Counted from the first letter of the stretch, positions 40,173 to 48,587 are shown. The stretch: DNA of 64,000 bases from Metaruminococcus_A sp964607135 (GCA_964607135.1 CAZSIV010000006.1:1-64000), one strand, 5' to 3'. Made by a program: numbers and translations. Notes: generated by a model not told the origin, from the letters alone.

Positions 40173-40613
40173 ATGTTTTGGATGGATAAAGAAATGCTGG
40201 AACAGTTCCAAATGCTGGCTCAAAGTATGGCGCAAATGGAAGAGCGGATCAATCAAAAATTCGAGCAAACTGATAAGCGGTTTGAGGAAATTGATCGGCG
40301 CTTCGAACAGGTCGATGAGCAATTTAGAAATTTTCAGCTCAACGTATCAGAAATGCTTGAAGAGCACACGAAACGGATAGATCTCAATGTGTCAAAAACG
40401 CTCGAAGAGCACACAAAACGCATTGAACTCAATGTATCTGAAATGCTTGAAGATCACACAAAACGCATTGAACTCAAGATCGAGCATGATGTTACGGACA
40501 AAATCGAAGCCCTCTTTGATGGCTACAAGCTGACCCACGAAAAGCAGTGGGAGCTGGAGCGGAAGGTGGAGAAGCTCGAAGAGCGGGTCGGGCGCTTAGA
40601 ACAGGTGGGATAA
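40173..40613 (+). CDS. coiled-coil protein with internal 15-residue repeats
   Basis: A protein of about 146 residues that is almost entirely alpha-helical coiled coil. It contains FEQTDKRFEEIDRRFEQVDE heptads, then three tandem 15-residue repeats of the form LNVSEMLEEHTKRIE (about residues 56-100), a short break (DGYKLTHEKQ) and a C-terminal coil LERKVEKLEERVGRLEQ. There is no signal peptide or enzymatic motif. Similar short coiled-coil proteins are common in clostridia, with unknown role. The start is uncertain: ATG 40173 follows AAAAGAG, while GTG 40161 and ATG 40182 are also in frame. Its own promoter and terminator surround it. Confidence 0.85.
   Translation: MFWMDKEMLEQFQMLAQSMAQMEERINQKFEQTDKRFEEIDRRFEQVDEQFRNFQLNVSEMLEEHTKRIDLNVSKTLEEHTKRIELNVSEMLEDHTKRIELKIEHDVTDKIEALFDGYKLTHEKQWELERKVEKLEERVGRLEQVG
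40338..40472 (+). repeat. three tandem 45-bp coding repeats
   Basis: Copies at 40338-40382, 40383-40427 and 40428-40472, each starting CTCAAyGTrTC and keeping the reading frame. Copies 2 and 3 share the end CACACAAAACGCATTGAA. They encode the 15-residue coiled-coil repeat and could expand or contract by slippage. Confidence 0.9.
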
Positions 40614-40648
40614 AACCGGAGACTGGTAAAACAGGCTCCGGTTTTTTT
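40612..40648 (+). terminator. intrinsic terminator of the coiled-coil gene
   Basis: Stem AAAACCGGAG (40612-40621) with CTCCGGTTTT (40636-40645), followed by more T residues. The stem overlaps the stop codon. Confidence 0.9.
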
Positions 40649-40664
40649 GCATCATAAAAATAAC

Positions 40665-40735
40665 CGCGGGGAGCCCCCGCTGGCAATTCGCGTCCAAAGG
40701 CTCTGTCAATTTTAAGGTGACAATCACGCGAAGCG
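40665..40735. repeat. degenerate repeat copy (cluster 9)
   Basis: Linker GCGGGGAGCCCCCGC followed by a diverged minus-oriented A-unit (about 40684-40733). It lies between two terminators of convergent genes. Confidence 0.7.
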
Positions 40736-40749
40736 CCGGATCCATATAA

Positions 40750-40786
40750 AAAACAACCCCCGTTTTTGAGCAGGGGTTATTTTCTT
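40750..40786 (-). terminator. terminator-like hairpin after the small RHH gene
   Basis: Stem AACAACCCC with GGGGTTATT and A/T-rich flanks, 37 bases beyond the stop codon of the small ribbon-helix-helix-like gene. Confidence 0.7.
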
Positions 40787-40822
40787 TATTGAACTCGACC
40801 AGCAGACGCGCTCCGCTTGGTT

Positions 40823-41002
40823 TCACCCGTCTTCCTCTTCCTTTAAATTATCCAACGCAACCTTAACCGCTTCTACAACAAAAGCCGTGAAGGTGCATTC
40901 TTTTCCTCGGATGGCCTCTTCGACTTCCTCTATCGTATCGTTCGGAAATCGGATGCTTTTTGTTGTCGTTGGCGGAATTCTCGGAATTCTATATTTCCTC
41001 AT
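40823..41002 (-). CDS. small ribbon-helix-helix-like protein
   Basis: A 59-residue protein, MRKYRIPRIPPTTTKSIRFP followed by NDTIEEVEEAIRGKECTFTAFVVEAVKVALDN. The short strand (KSIRFP) plus two helices fits an Arc/MetJ-type DNA-binding protein, as often found in antitoxins, but no toxin gene is beside it. The ATG at 41002 follows a GGTGGTG site; a start three codons upstream is possible. Function is uncertain. Confidence 0.75.
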   Translation of the reverse strand: MRKYRIPRIPPTTTKSIRFPNDTIEEVEEAIRGKECTFTAFVVEAVKVALDNLKEEEDG

Positions 41003-41157
41003 TGCCACCACCTACATTAGTCATACTCTTGTATTCCCATTGTAGTGCAGACACAAAGCAATGTATGCATTACAATAATATTGCGATTAAAGAGCCTGTT
41101 TTAAAAGAAAAATGACAGATTCGCTATTATCATACTGCAATCAGAAAATGATGTTAA

Positions 41158-41173
41158 AGTGATTATAATCACT
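41158..41173. promoter_or_regulatory. 16-bp palindrome over a -10 box
   Basis: AGTGATTATAATCACT is a perfect palindrome that contains TATAAT (41164-41169), 24 bases before the ATG of the 88-residue gene. It is probably an operator overlapping that gene's promoter; no good -35 is seen. Confidence 0.6.
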
Positions 41174-41196
41174 AGCTTGAGAAAGGATGATGTGGG

Positions 41197-41463
41197 ATGG
41201 TAGTCGTCTGCGAAAACTATTACTGCGGCCATTGGAAAGATCGCCTCTGTACTCTGGAGGACATCCAGCTCGACCGGGCGGGAAACTGCATCGTTTTTGA
41301 GCACATCCCGGTCGACGAGGCGCTCCTCGAGAAAAACCGGGCGGCCTTCGCGGCGGACTACCAAAAGCTGGTGGAGAGCGATATCGAGACCGACCGGCAG
41401 ATCCTTCGCCGGCAGAGGGAGAAGCAATCTGCGGAGAGCCTCCGTAAAAAAGGAAAGAAGTAA
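41197..41463 (+). CDS. hypothetical protein, 88 residues
   Basis: A small soluble protein starting MVVVCENYYCGHWKDRLCTL. The first half looks like a beta-rich domain with three cysteines (CENYYC and LCTL); the second half is a charged helix ending in KKGKK. No family was recognised. GAAAGGATG lies upstream of the ATG and a strong terminator follows. It is a single-gene unit between the RHH-like gene and rny. Confidence 0.78.
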   Translation: MVVVCENYYCGHWKDRLCTLEDIQLDRAGNCIVFEHIPVDEALLEKNRAAFAADYQKLVESDIETDRQILRRQREKQSAESLRKKGKK

Positions 41464-41479
41464 AAAGTGAAAAGGGCGA

Positions 41480-41513
41480 AAAAAATCCGCTGGAAGCTTC
41501 CAGCGGATTTTTT
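41480..41513. terminator. bidirectional terminator before rny
   Basis: Perfect palindrome AAAATCCGCTGGAAG with its complement, flanked by A and T runs. It serves both the 88-residue gene and rny. Confidence 0.95.
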
Positions 41514-41548
41514 CTTTTGATTGTTTGATTTCCCGCGCCTGCGGGCGG

Positions 41549-43111
41549 TTATTTGGCGTATTCGATCGCGCGGCTTTCCCGCACGAGGTTGACCTTGATC
41601 TGTCCGGGATATTCCAGCTCGTTCTCGATCCGGTTGACGATGTCCCGGGCGACGAGGACCATCTTCTCGTCCTTGATGACCTCGGGCTTGACCATGATCC
41701 GGATTTCGCGGCCGGCCTGGATGGCGAAGGATTTCTCAACCCCGTCAAAGGAATTCGCGATCTCCTCAAGCTTCTCGAGCCGCTTGATGTAGTTCTCCAG
41801 GTTCTCGCGCCGTGCGGCGGGGCGGGCGGCGGAAATCGCGTCCGCGGCCTGCACCAGGCAGGCGACGACGGTTTTGGGCTCGACGTCGTTGTGGTGCGCC
41901 TGGATGGCGTGGATGACCTCGTTCGGCTCTTTATATTTCCGGCAGACGTCCACCCCGATTTCGACGTGGGAGCCCTCGATCTCGTGGTTGAGGGCCTTGC
42001 CGATGTCATGCAGCAGCCCCGCGCGGCGGGCCTGGGCCGGGTCAACCCCCAGCTCGGATGCCATCATGCCGGCAAAATAGGCGACCTCGATGGAATGGTT
42101 GAGGACGTTTTGCCCGTAGCTGGTGCGGAACCGCAGACGGCCCAGCAGCTTTACCAGCTCGGGATGGATGCCGTGGACGTTTGTTTCGAGCACGGCGCGC
42201 TCGCCCTCCGAACGGATCTTCTGCTCCACATCGCGGCGGGATTTCTCGACCATCTCCTCGATCCGGGCCGGATGGATCCGCCCGTCGGTGATCAGCCGCT
42301 CCAGCGCCTGCCGCGCGATCTCGCGGCGGATGGGGTCGTGGCTCGAAAGGGTGATGGCCTCCGGCGTGTCGTCGATGATCAGGTCGACGCCGGTGAGGGT
42401 TTCTATGGTGCGGATGTTCCGCCCTTCGCGGCCGATGATCCGGCCCTTCATCTCGTCGTTGGGGAGGGAGACGACCGACACGGTCGTCTCGGAGACAGTC
42501 TCGGCCGCGCACCGGGCGATCGCCAGTGAGATCACCTTGCGGGCCCTTCGGTCGGCCTCGTCCTTGAGCTGCTGCTCGTAGTTCTGAATTTTGAGGGCCT
42601 TTTCGTGGGTCAGCTCGTTTTCGAGTGCGTCAAGGAGCTGCTGCTTCGCCTGCTCGGTGGTGAGCTCGGAGATCCGCTCCAGCTGGTCTAATTGGCTTTT
42701 TTTGATGATTTCGGCCTCGTTTAGCTTTTCCTCGGCCTGTTTCAAGCGGCGCTGCGCCTGTTCGTCCTTCCGCTCGATGTTGTCGATTTTGCGGTCGAGC
42801 GTCTCCTCCTTCTGCTGGAGGCGGCGCTCCTGGCGGTTGAGCTCCCCGCGGCGCTCCTTGAGGTCGCGGTCGGACTCGACCTGGAGACGGTGGATTTCGT
42901 CCTTGGCCTCGATCAGGGCCTCGCGCTTTTTGCGCTCCGACTCCTTTTCGCCGTCTGCGATAATGCGTTTTGCCTCTTCTTCCGCGCTGCCGATCTCTGC
43001 TTCGGCAACTCTTTTTCTATATTTAACGCCTACAAAAAAAGCGGCGGCAGCAAAAATAATCCCGCCTGCGAAAAAGGTGATGACGCACCAAAGGATTAAA
43101 GTTTCATTCAT
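41549..43111 (-). CDS. rny: ribonuclease Y
   Basis: Membrane-anchored endoribonuclease that starts mRNA decay in Firmicutes. The 520-residue protein has one N-terminal membrane helix (about 6-26), a long charged coiled coil (about 30-200), a KH RNA-binding domain (about 210-275; IIGREGRNIRTIETLTGVD) and an HD domain with the metal-binding HDIGKALNHEIEGSH (about 368). These match RNase Y in order and length. The stop lies 36 bases from the shared terminator. The phage capsid cassette is transcribed divergently from its 5' side, with an AT-rich intergenic region of about 190 bases before the leader ORF. Confidence 0.97.
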   Translation of the reverse strand: MNETLILWCVITFFAGGIIFAAAAFFVGVKYRKRVAEAEIGSAEEEAKRIIADGEKESERKKREALIEAKDEIHRLQVESDRDLKERRGELNRQERRLQQKEETLDRKIDNIERKDEQAQRRLKQAEEKLNEAEIIKKSQLDQLERISELTTEQAKQQLLDALENELTHEKALKIQNYEQQLKDEADRRARKVISLAIARCAAETVSETTVSVVSLPNDEMKGRIIGREGRNIRTIETLTGVDLIIDDTPEAITLSSHDPIRREIARQALERLITDGRIHPARIEEMVEKSRRDVEQKIRSEGERAVLETNVHGIHPELVKLLGRLRFRTSYGQNVLNHSIEVAYFAGMMASELGVDPAQARRAGLLHDIGKALNHEIEGSHVEIGVDVCRKYKEPNEVIHAIQAHHNDVEPKTVVACLVQAADAISAARPAARRENLENYIKRLEKLEEIANSFDGVEKSFAIQAGREIRIMVKPEVIKDEKMVLVARDIVNRIENELEYPGQIKVNLVRESRAIEYAK

Positions 43112-43221
43112 TTTGCAAATTCAAACCTCCTTTTTTCTTTAATAGATTCTGGAAAATTATGCACGATTACTAAATTATAGAAGACAAACAATCAAAAAAA
43201 GGTCAAAAGACCGAAAAATAA

Positions 43222-43250
43222 TTGACACGCTGTATTATTCATTTTAATAC
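43222..43250 (+). promoter_or_regulatory. strong sigma-A promoter of the capsid cassette
   Basis: Consensus TTGACA (43222-43227), exactly 17 bases, TAATAC (43245-43250). It would produce a leader of about 170 bases before the terminase small subunit gene. Confidence 0.88.
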
Positions 43251-43299
43251 GATTGGAGAGCAATGTCAAGAAGATTTAAGAGGGGAAGAAAGCGAACGA

Positions 43300-43431
43300 A
43301 TGGAAAATTTTTCACCATATTTTAGTGTAAAAAGAAGCTTTGCACATTGTTTTTGGGGATTGTTGCACGCCGATATGCAACAATCCGGGGGAAACGGCCC
43401 GTTTTTGAAAAGGAAGGGGGAAAGCAGATGA
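43300..43431 (+). CDS. candidate leader peptide of the capsid cassette, 43 residues
   Basis: Short frame after AGGGGAAG, starting MENFSPYFSVKRSFAHCFWG. Its TGA stop overlaps the ATG of the terminase small subunit (ATGA), the same coupling used further along the cassette. No family was recognised. A perfect 11-bp hairpin lies inside it. It may be a translated leader that controls the downstream genes; it could also be a chance frame. Confidence 0.45.
   Translation: MENFSPYFSVKRSFAHCFWGLLHADMQQSGGNGPFLKRKGESR
43357..43386 (+). other. hairpin in the capsid cassette leader
   Basis: GGATTGTTGCA and its perfect complement with an 8-base loop, 41 bases before the terminase small subunit start. It lacks a T-run, so it is more like a regulatory or protective stem than a terminator. 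Confidence 0.6.
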
Positions 43432-43925
43432 ACCAATCAAAGCTGGAAGAACGGGAGGAAGATTTCTGCCTTTTTTACCGGGAGACAGGGAACGGAAGAG
43501 AAGCTGCGCTGGCGGCGGGATATCCGGCCCGGACGGCGGAAAAGGATGCACTGCGGCTGCTGGCAGACCGCCGGATCCAAAGGCGGCTGGGGCAGCTCAG
43601 GAAAGCGGAGCGGAGCAGGCGGGCGGATGAAATCGCCGCCGGGCTGCGGCGGCTGGCCCTTGGGCCGGCCAACGACGCCGTCCGCCTCGCCGCACTGGGC
43701 GGAAAGCTTCCCGCCGGCGAGCTGGAGCGGATGGATTTTTACTGCCTCTCCGAGCTCAAGGTGGGGGAGAAGGGGATCGAGATGAAATTCTTCGACCGCC
43801 AAAAAGCCCTCGCCCTGCTGCGGGAGCTCGAGGCGGGCAGCCCCGCCGGACGGCGCTCCTCTTTTTACGAAGCGCTGGAGGAAGGGGCGGCGATCCTGCG
43901 GAGCGGGGAAGGGGACGGGAAATGA
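43428..43925 (+). CDS. phage terminase small subunit (Terminase_2/XtmA type)
   Basis: A 165-residue protein that recognises phage DNA for packaging. The N-terminal FCLFYRETGNGREAALAAGYPARTAEKDALRLLADRRIQRRL is split by eye into the HTH pattern of Terminase_2 proteins (N...AA..AGY....A...A..LL....I). The ATG at 43428 follows AGGAAGGGGG and overlaps the candidate leader ORF's stop. The 3' end overlaps the large subunit by four bases. Family resemblance is to the PBSX-like small subunits. Confidence 0.9.
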   Translation: MNQSKLEEREEDFCLFYRETGNGREAALAAGYPARTAEKDALRLLADRRIQRRLGQLRKAERSRRADEIAAGLRRLALGPANDAVRLAALGGKLPAGELERMDFYCLSELKVGEKGIEMKFFDRQKALALLRELEAGSPAGRRSSFYEALEEGAAILRSGEGDGK

Positions 43926-45172
43926 ACTTCGCCCCCTTCAGCCGAAAGCAGCTCCGGGTGCTGACCTGGTGGTGCAAAAACAGCCCCGACAGCGGCCGCG
44001 ACGCGATCATCTGTGACGGGGCGGTGCGGAGCGGAAAAACCCTCTGCATGTCGGTCTCCTTTGTCCTGTGGGCCTTTTCGCAGTATTCCGGCCAGGTCTT
44101 CGCCTTCTGCGGAAAAACCATTGCATCCCTGCGCCGCAACGTCATCCTTCCCCTCACGGCGGCGCTGGAGGAGCTGGGGTTTTCCTTCGAGGAGAAGGTC
44201 TCCCGCAACACTGTGACTTTGACCTACAAGGGGAGGAGCAACCTCTTTTACCTCTTCGGCGGGCGGGATGAATCCGCTGCCGCGCTGATCCAGGGGGTCA
44301 CCCTCGCGGGCGTCCTCCTCGACGAAGCGGCGCTGATGCCCCGCTCCTTTGTAGAGCAGGCCCTCGCCCGGTGCTCTGTCCCCGGCTCCAGGCTCTGGTT
44401 CAACTGCAACCCCGAGCATCCTTTTCACTGGTTCTATGAGGAGTGGATCAAAAAATCGGAACAGAAAAACGCGCTCTACCTCCATTTTACGATGGAGGAC
44501 AATCCCGCCCTCTCCGAAGAGATCAAAAAGCGGTACCGCGCCCTTTACAGCGGCCCCTTTTACGAGCGCTTTGTAGAAGGGCGGTGGACGGCCGCCGCCG
44601 GGGTGGTCTACCCCATGTTCTCGGAAAAGCGGCATGTGGTCTCTGCCCTCCCCGCGGCCTTCGAGCGGTATGTCGTCTCCTGCGACTACGGGACGGTCAA
44701 CCCGGCATCCTTCGGCCTGTGGGGGAAAAACGGCTCCGCCTGGTACCGGATCCGAGAGTATTACTACGACTCTCGGAAGGAGGGCGCCCTCCGCACCGAC
44801 GAGGAGCACTACGCCGCACTGGAAGCGCTGTTGAGCGGACTCCGGCCCGAGAAGGTGCTGGTCGACCCGTCGGCTGCGAGCTTCATGGAATGCATCCGGC
44901 GGCATGGGAAGCACCGGGCCGTCCCCGCCAGGAACGACGTGCTCGGCGGAATCCGCCGGGTGAGCGACGCGCTGCGGGACGGGCGGCTTCTCTTTTCGGC
45001 GGACTGCCGGGACAGCATCCGGGAGTTTTCCCTCTACGTCTGGGATCAAAACAGCGGGGAGGACCGCCCGGTGAAGGAGAACGACCACGCGATGGATGAG
45101 ATCCGGTATTTTGTCAATTCGGAGCTCGCCGCGCCGGAAGACGATTTTTTTGCCCTCTCATTGAGCCGCTGA
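43922..45172 (+). CDS. phage terminase large subunit (PBSX/XtmB type)
   Basis: The 416-residue packaging motor and nuclease. The ATPase domain has the Walker A-like DGAVRSGKT (about residue 32) and Walker B GVLLDEAALMP (about 130), and the nuclease domain begins SCDYGTVNPASFGLW (about 258) with the expected acidic residues, including DHAMDEIRYF near the end. All main catalytic motifs are intact, so it should be active. The start overlaps the small subunit gene (ATGA). It is about the normal length for the family. Confidence 0.95.
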   Translation: MNFAPFSRKQLRVLTWWCKNSPDSGRDAIICDGAVRSGKTLCMSVSFVLWAFSQYSGQVFAFCGKTIASLRRNVILPLTAALEELGFSFEEKVSRNTVTLTYKGRSNLFYLFGGRDESAAALIQGVTLAGVLLDEAALMPRSFVEQALARCSVPGSRLWFNCNPEHPFHWFYEEWIKKSEQKNALYLHFTMEDNPALSEEIKKRYRALYSGPFYERFVEGRWTAAAGVVYPMFSEKRHVVSALPAAFERYVVSCDYGTVNPASFGLWGKNGSAWYRIREYYYDSRKEGALRTDEEHYAALEALLSGLRPEKVLVDPSAASFMECIRRHGKHRAVPARNDVLGGIRRVSDALRDGRLLFSADCRDSIREFSLYVWDQNSGEDRPVKENDHAMDEIRYFVNSELAAPEDDFFALSLSR

Positions 45173-45197
45173 ACGATGGGAGAAAGGAGGTTTTTGA

Positions 45198-46337
45198 TTG
45201 AATTTTTTGAAAAAATCCCGGCCCCCGGATGCAAAGCCGGTTCAGACCGCCCGGAGCCGACCCGATCCCTTCGCGGCCTTTCGAACGCACAGCCCCCTCT
45301 CGATTGGGGAGATGCGCCTTTACGAAGCGATGCGGGAATCGGTGCCGGTCATTGACGCCGCGGTGCAGAAGATCGTCCGGCTGACCGGGGAGTTCACTGT
45401 CACGGCGGGAAACCGGGAGGCCGACGCCGCGCTGAAATACTTCTGTGAAAACGTCCGGGTCGGCGCGAACGGGCTGGGGATCATGAGCTTTGTCTCGGCC
45501 TATCTCGACCAGCTTCTGACCTATGGAAACGCGCTGGGAGAGGTGGTTCCCACGAGAGACGGGAGCGACGTGGCGGCGCTTTACAACGCCTCGCTGGAGG
45601 CGGTGGAGATCCGGGCGGGGAAAACTCCGCTCCAGACCGAAATCGCCCTGCGCGGGAAGGATCGGCAAAAGCCGATCCGCCGCCCGGAGCTGATCCTGTT
45701 TTCGGCGCTGAACCCCCCTGCCGGGGAGGTGACGGGAGTTTCCCTCCTGCGGGGGCTGCCCTTCGTCAGCTCGGTGCTCCTAAAAATTTTCCGGTCGGTG
45801 GGGCAGAACTTCGAGCGGATGGGGAACCTGCGCTACGCTGTGACCTACAAGCCGTCCGGCGACGGGGCCGACCGCGCTTCCGCCAGAGAACGGGCCATGA
45901 CGATCGCCCGGGAATGGGCCGACGCCATGGCGGCCGCTGAGCAGGGGCAGGTGAAGGACTTCATTGCCGTGGGGGACGTGGACATCCGGGTAATCGGGGC
46001 GGACAACCAGATCATCGACAGCGAAATCCCTGTCCGCCAGCTGCTGGAGCAGATCGTCGCCAAGCTTTCCCTTCCGCCCTTTCTGCTGGGCTTTTCCTGG
46101 TCGACTTCCGAGCGGATGAGCACCCAGCAGGCCGACATCCTCACCAGCGAGCTGGAATACTACCGAAGGCTTCTGAGCCCGGTCGTGCGGAAGATCTGCC
46201 GGATTTACCTCCGGCTGCGCGGTCTGGAGGGAGAGCCTCAGGTCGAGTGGGATAACATCAACATGCAGGACGAGGTGGAATTCGCCAAAGCGAAGCTCTA
46301 CAGCGCCCAGGCGGAGAAGCTTCTCCGCACGGAATAA
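45198..46337 (+). CDS. phage portal protein
   Basis: A 379-residue portal, the dodecameric ring through which DNA enters the capsid. Typical features are the early SIGEMRLYEAMRESVPVIDAAV, the middle NPPAGEVTGVSLLRGLPF and the helical stem with ILTSELEYYRRLLSPVVRKI. It begins with TTG after AGAAAGGAGG. It sits in the standard place after the large terminase subunit, 25 bases downstream. The closest style is the PBSX/SPO1-like portal group (by eye). Confidence 0.93.
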   Translation: MNFLKKSRPPDAKPVQTARSRPDPFAAFRTHSPLSIGEMRLYEAMRESVPVIDAAVQKIVRLTGEFTVTAGNREADAALKYFCENVRVGANGLGIMSFVSAYLDQLLTYGNALGEVVPTRDGSDVAALYNASLEAVEIRAGKTPLQTEIALRGKDRQKPIRRPELILFSALNPPAGEVTGVSLLRGLPFVSSVLLKIFRSVGQNFERMGNLRYAVTYKPSGDGADRASARERAMTIAREWADAMAAAEQGQVKDFIAVGDVDIRVIGADNQIIDSEIPVRQLLEQIVAKLSLPPFLLGFSWSTSERMSTQQADILTSELEYYRRLLSPVVRKICRIYLRLRGLEGEPQVEWDNINMQDEVEFAKAKLYSAQAEKLLRTE

Positions 46338-46360
46338 TGGAAAGAAGGGAGTGAATAGAA

Positions 46361-47128
46361 ATGAAAGAAGGGTTTGTGATCAAGTCGGGCGGGGCCGGGG
46401 AGGTCTCCCCGGAGGAGCTCGGCAAGATCAACCGCTACTGCCGCCGAGAGCTGACGCCGGGGGAGGTTTACACCTTTTCGGTCGTCCTCTGCGACAACGA
46501 GATCGACCGGGACGGGGAGCGGTTCACCGTCGGCGCCCTCAACCGCCTGGCAGCCCTTTTTGTGGGAAAGACCGGGATTTTCGACCACAACCCCAAAGGG
46601 GAAAACCAGACGGCGAGAATTTATGATACCGCCGTTCTGACCGATCCCGCCAGAAAGACGACAGCGGGGGAGCCGTACACCTATCTGAAGGCGGCGGCCT
46701 ATATGGTGCGCAGTCCCAAAACGGAGGAGCTGATTCTCGAAATCGACGCGGGGATCAAAAAAGAGGTCAGCGTCGGGTGCAGCGTGGCAAAGGTCACCTG
46801 TTCCGTCTGCGGGGCCGACCTGCGGAAAGAGGGCTGCGTCCATCGAAAGGGCGAGCTGGTCGACGGGAAGCCTTGCCACGCGGTGCTGGACCAGCCGACC
46901 GACGCTTATGAATGGTCTTTCGTCGCGGTCCCAGCCCAGCGGGCTGCCGGTGTGGTCAAGGGCTTTTCCGCGGAAAAGCCGCGGGACACCGCACTGCTGA
47001 TTAAATCGATCCGGGAGCTGCGGGATTCCTACCGGAAGCGGTGGAATGAGGCCGCCGCCCCCGAACCCCAGCTCTGCAAGGCGGAGCGCGGGAAAGACGC
47101 AAATCACAACACGGAGTTTATGATATAG
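46361..47128 (+). CDS. prohead protease-like protein with cysteine cluster
   Basis: A 255-residue protein in the position of the capsid-maturation protease. DNEIDRDGERFTVGALNRLA, IFDHNPKG (His at about 77) and KKEVSVGCSVAKV (Ser at about 138) fit an HK97/XkdF-type serine protease fold with a His and a Ser. Just after the Ser comes CSVCGADLRKEGCVHRKG, a likely zinc knuckle not found in the simplest members. The 3' 60 residues are charged and helical and could be a scaffold part. RBS AAGAAGGGAGTG. No separate scaffold gene is seen. Confidence 0.82.
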   Translation: MKEGFVIKSGGAGEVSPEELGKINRYCRRELTPGEVYTFSVVLCDNEIDRDGERFTVGALNRLAALFVGKTGIFDHNPKGENQTARIYDTAVLTDPARKTTAGEPYTYLKAAAYMVRSPKTEELILEIDAGIKKEVSVGCSVAKVTCSVCGADLRKEGCVHRKGELVDGKPCHAVLDQPTDAYEWSFVAVPAQRAAGVVKGFSAEKPRDTALLIKSIRELRDSYRKRWNEAAAPEPQLCKAERGKDANHNTEFMI

Positions 47129-47138
47129 GAGGAAAAGA

Positions 47139-47486
47139 ATGAGCGTGAGATTCAATGGGGTCAGCGACGTTGTCGTGACCTTCAATACACAAAGCGCCAA
47201 GATCGGCGACCTGGTTTCGATCTCCGGCAACAAGACGGTGGAAAAGGCGAAGGGCTCCGACAGCATCTGCGGGCTGGTGGTCTCCAAAAACGGCGGATTC
47301 GTCGGCGTGCAGATCAAAGGGGCGATGGAGCTCCCCTGCTCCGACGGGACGATCGCGCTGGGGCGCGGGGCACTCGTGCCGGACGGGGAGAACGGCGTAA
47401 AGGCGGCGGCTTCCGGAGCAGCGGGGCTCGCGGCCCTGGTGGTCGATATCGACACGGACAATTCCCGTGTGACCGTCATCCTCTAA
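47139..47486 (+). CDS. capsid decoration-like protein (DUF2190 type)
   Basis: A 115-residue, Gly- and Val-rich beta protein just before the major capsid gene. Phrases such as SAKIGDLVSISGNKTVEKAKG and CGLVVSKNGGFVGVQIKGAM resemble the DUF2190/decoration proteins that trim the capsid surface of tailed phages. GGAGG precedes the ATG. The assignment rests on position, size and composition. Confidence 0.75.
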   Translation: MSVRFNGVSDVVVTFNTQSAKIGDLVSISGNKTVEKAKGSDSICGLVVSKNGGFVGVQIKGAMELPCSDGTIALGRGALVPDGENGVKAAASGAAGLAALVVDIDTDNSRVTVIL

Positions 47487-47556
47487 GACAGCGGGACTGT
47501 TCCAAAACGTTCAGGATTTAAACATTTGACGGAAGTAAAAAAACAGGAGGTAAAAA

Positions 47557-48564
47557 ATGGGTTACGACACCATAAAATTGGAAAAGGGAATGTACCACGT
47601 CACCGGGAAAAGCTTTACCCAGGTGCTCGAATCGATGGATCCTTCCCAGAATTACATCGGCAGCGAGCTGGAGGGGCTAGACGCCTACCAGCGCCAGCTC
47701 AAACGGTACGGCATCAAGGTTTCGGGGGCGGGCTCCGACGCGGTGGAGAAATTTTTCAGCACCGCCGACTCCTCCGCCCTCTTCCCGGAGTACATCTCCC
47801 GCGCCGTCGCACAGGGAATCAGCGAGGCGAACAGCCTCAACGAAATCATTGCGACCAAGACCGTCATCAGCGGCCTCGACTACCGCAGCATCACCATCCC
47901 GGCGGACGACGAGACCCAGTCGCTCAAACGGGTGGCGGAGGGGGCGGCCATCCCCACCACTACCATTAAAAAGCAGGAAAAGCTGGTGAAGCTGGTCAAA
48001 CGAGGCCGGATGCTGGAAGCCTCTTACGAGGCGATCCGCTTCCAGAAACTCGACCTGTTCACCATCGCCCTCAAGCAGATCGGCGCCTACATCGCCAAGA
48101 CCCAGTTCAACGACGCGGTCGGCGTTCTGTTGAACGGCGACGGGAACAACAACGCGGCGGGCGCGGTGGCGGTGACCACCTCCGGCAGCTTCGGCTACGC
48201 CGACCTCGTCAAGCTCTGGAGCGAGCTGGGCGATTTCAAGATGAACGCCATTGTGGCCGACTCCGGCGCGATGGGGAAAATCCTGAACCTTTCCGAGGTA
48301 AAGGATGCCGCCGCGGGGCTCAACTTCCACGCGACCGGGAAGCTGGTCACGCCGCTCGGCGCCAACCTGGTCAAATCGGCGGCTCTCCCGCAGAACACCA
48401 TCCTCGCCCTCGATAAGACCTGCGCGCTGGAGATGGTCTGCGCCGGAGACGTCACGGTGGAGTACGACAAGCTGATCGACCGCCAGTTAGAGCGCGCGGC
48501 GATCACCTCAATCGCCGGGTTCTCCAAAATCTTCGCGGACGCCGTTTTGAAAATGTCGGTCTGA
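47557..48564 (+). CDS. phage major capsid protein (HK97 fold)
   Basis: A 335-residue capsid protein. It has the N-arm region (about 1-90), the E-loop/spine segment TVISGLDYRSITIPADDETQ, and the A-domain with SFGYADLVKLWSELGDFKMNAIVADSGAMGKI; the C-terminal LERAAITSIAGFSKIFADAVLKM is typical. The size and position after a protease-like and a decoration-like gene agree. AGGAGG precedes the ATG. A palindrome just after the stop may limit read-through and raise capsid over downstream products. Confidence 0.92.
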   Translation: MGYDTIKLEKGMYHVTGKSFTQVLESMDPSQNYIGSELEGLDAYQRQLKRYGIKVSGAGSDAVEKFFSTADSSALFPEYISRAVAQGISEANSLNEIIATKTVISGLDYRSITIPADDETQSLKRVAEGAAIPTTTIKKQEKLVKLVKRGRMLEASYEAIRFQKLDLFTIALKQIGAYIAKTQFNDAVGVLLNGDGNNNAAGAVAVTTSGSFGYADLVKLWSELGDFKMNAIVADSGAMGKILNLSEVKDAAAGLNFHATGKLVTPLGANLVKSAALPQNTILALDKTCALEMVCAGDVTVEYDKLIDRQLERAAITSIAGFSKIFADAVLKMSV

Positions 48565-48587
48565 CGCCTGAATCAGCATGGATCGGA

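Noticed and set aside
40823..41463. Toxin-antitoxin pair (RHH-like protein and 88-residue protein)
   Set aside because: The genes are divergent, not overlapping, and the 88-residue protein has no toxin-family features.
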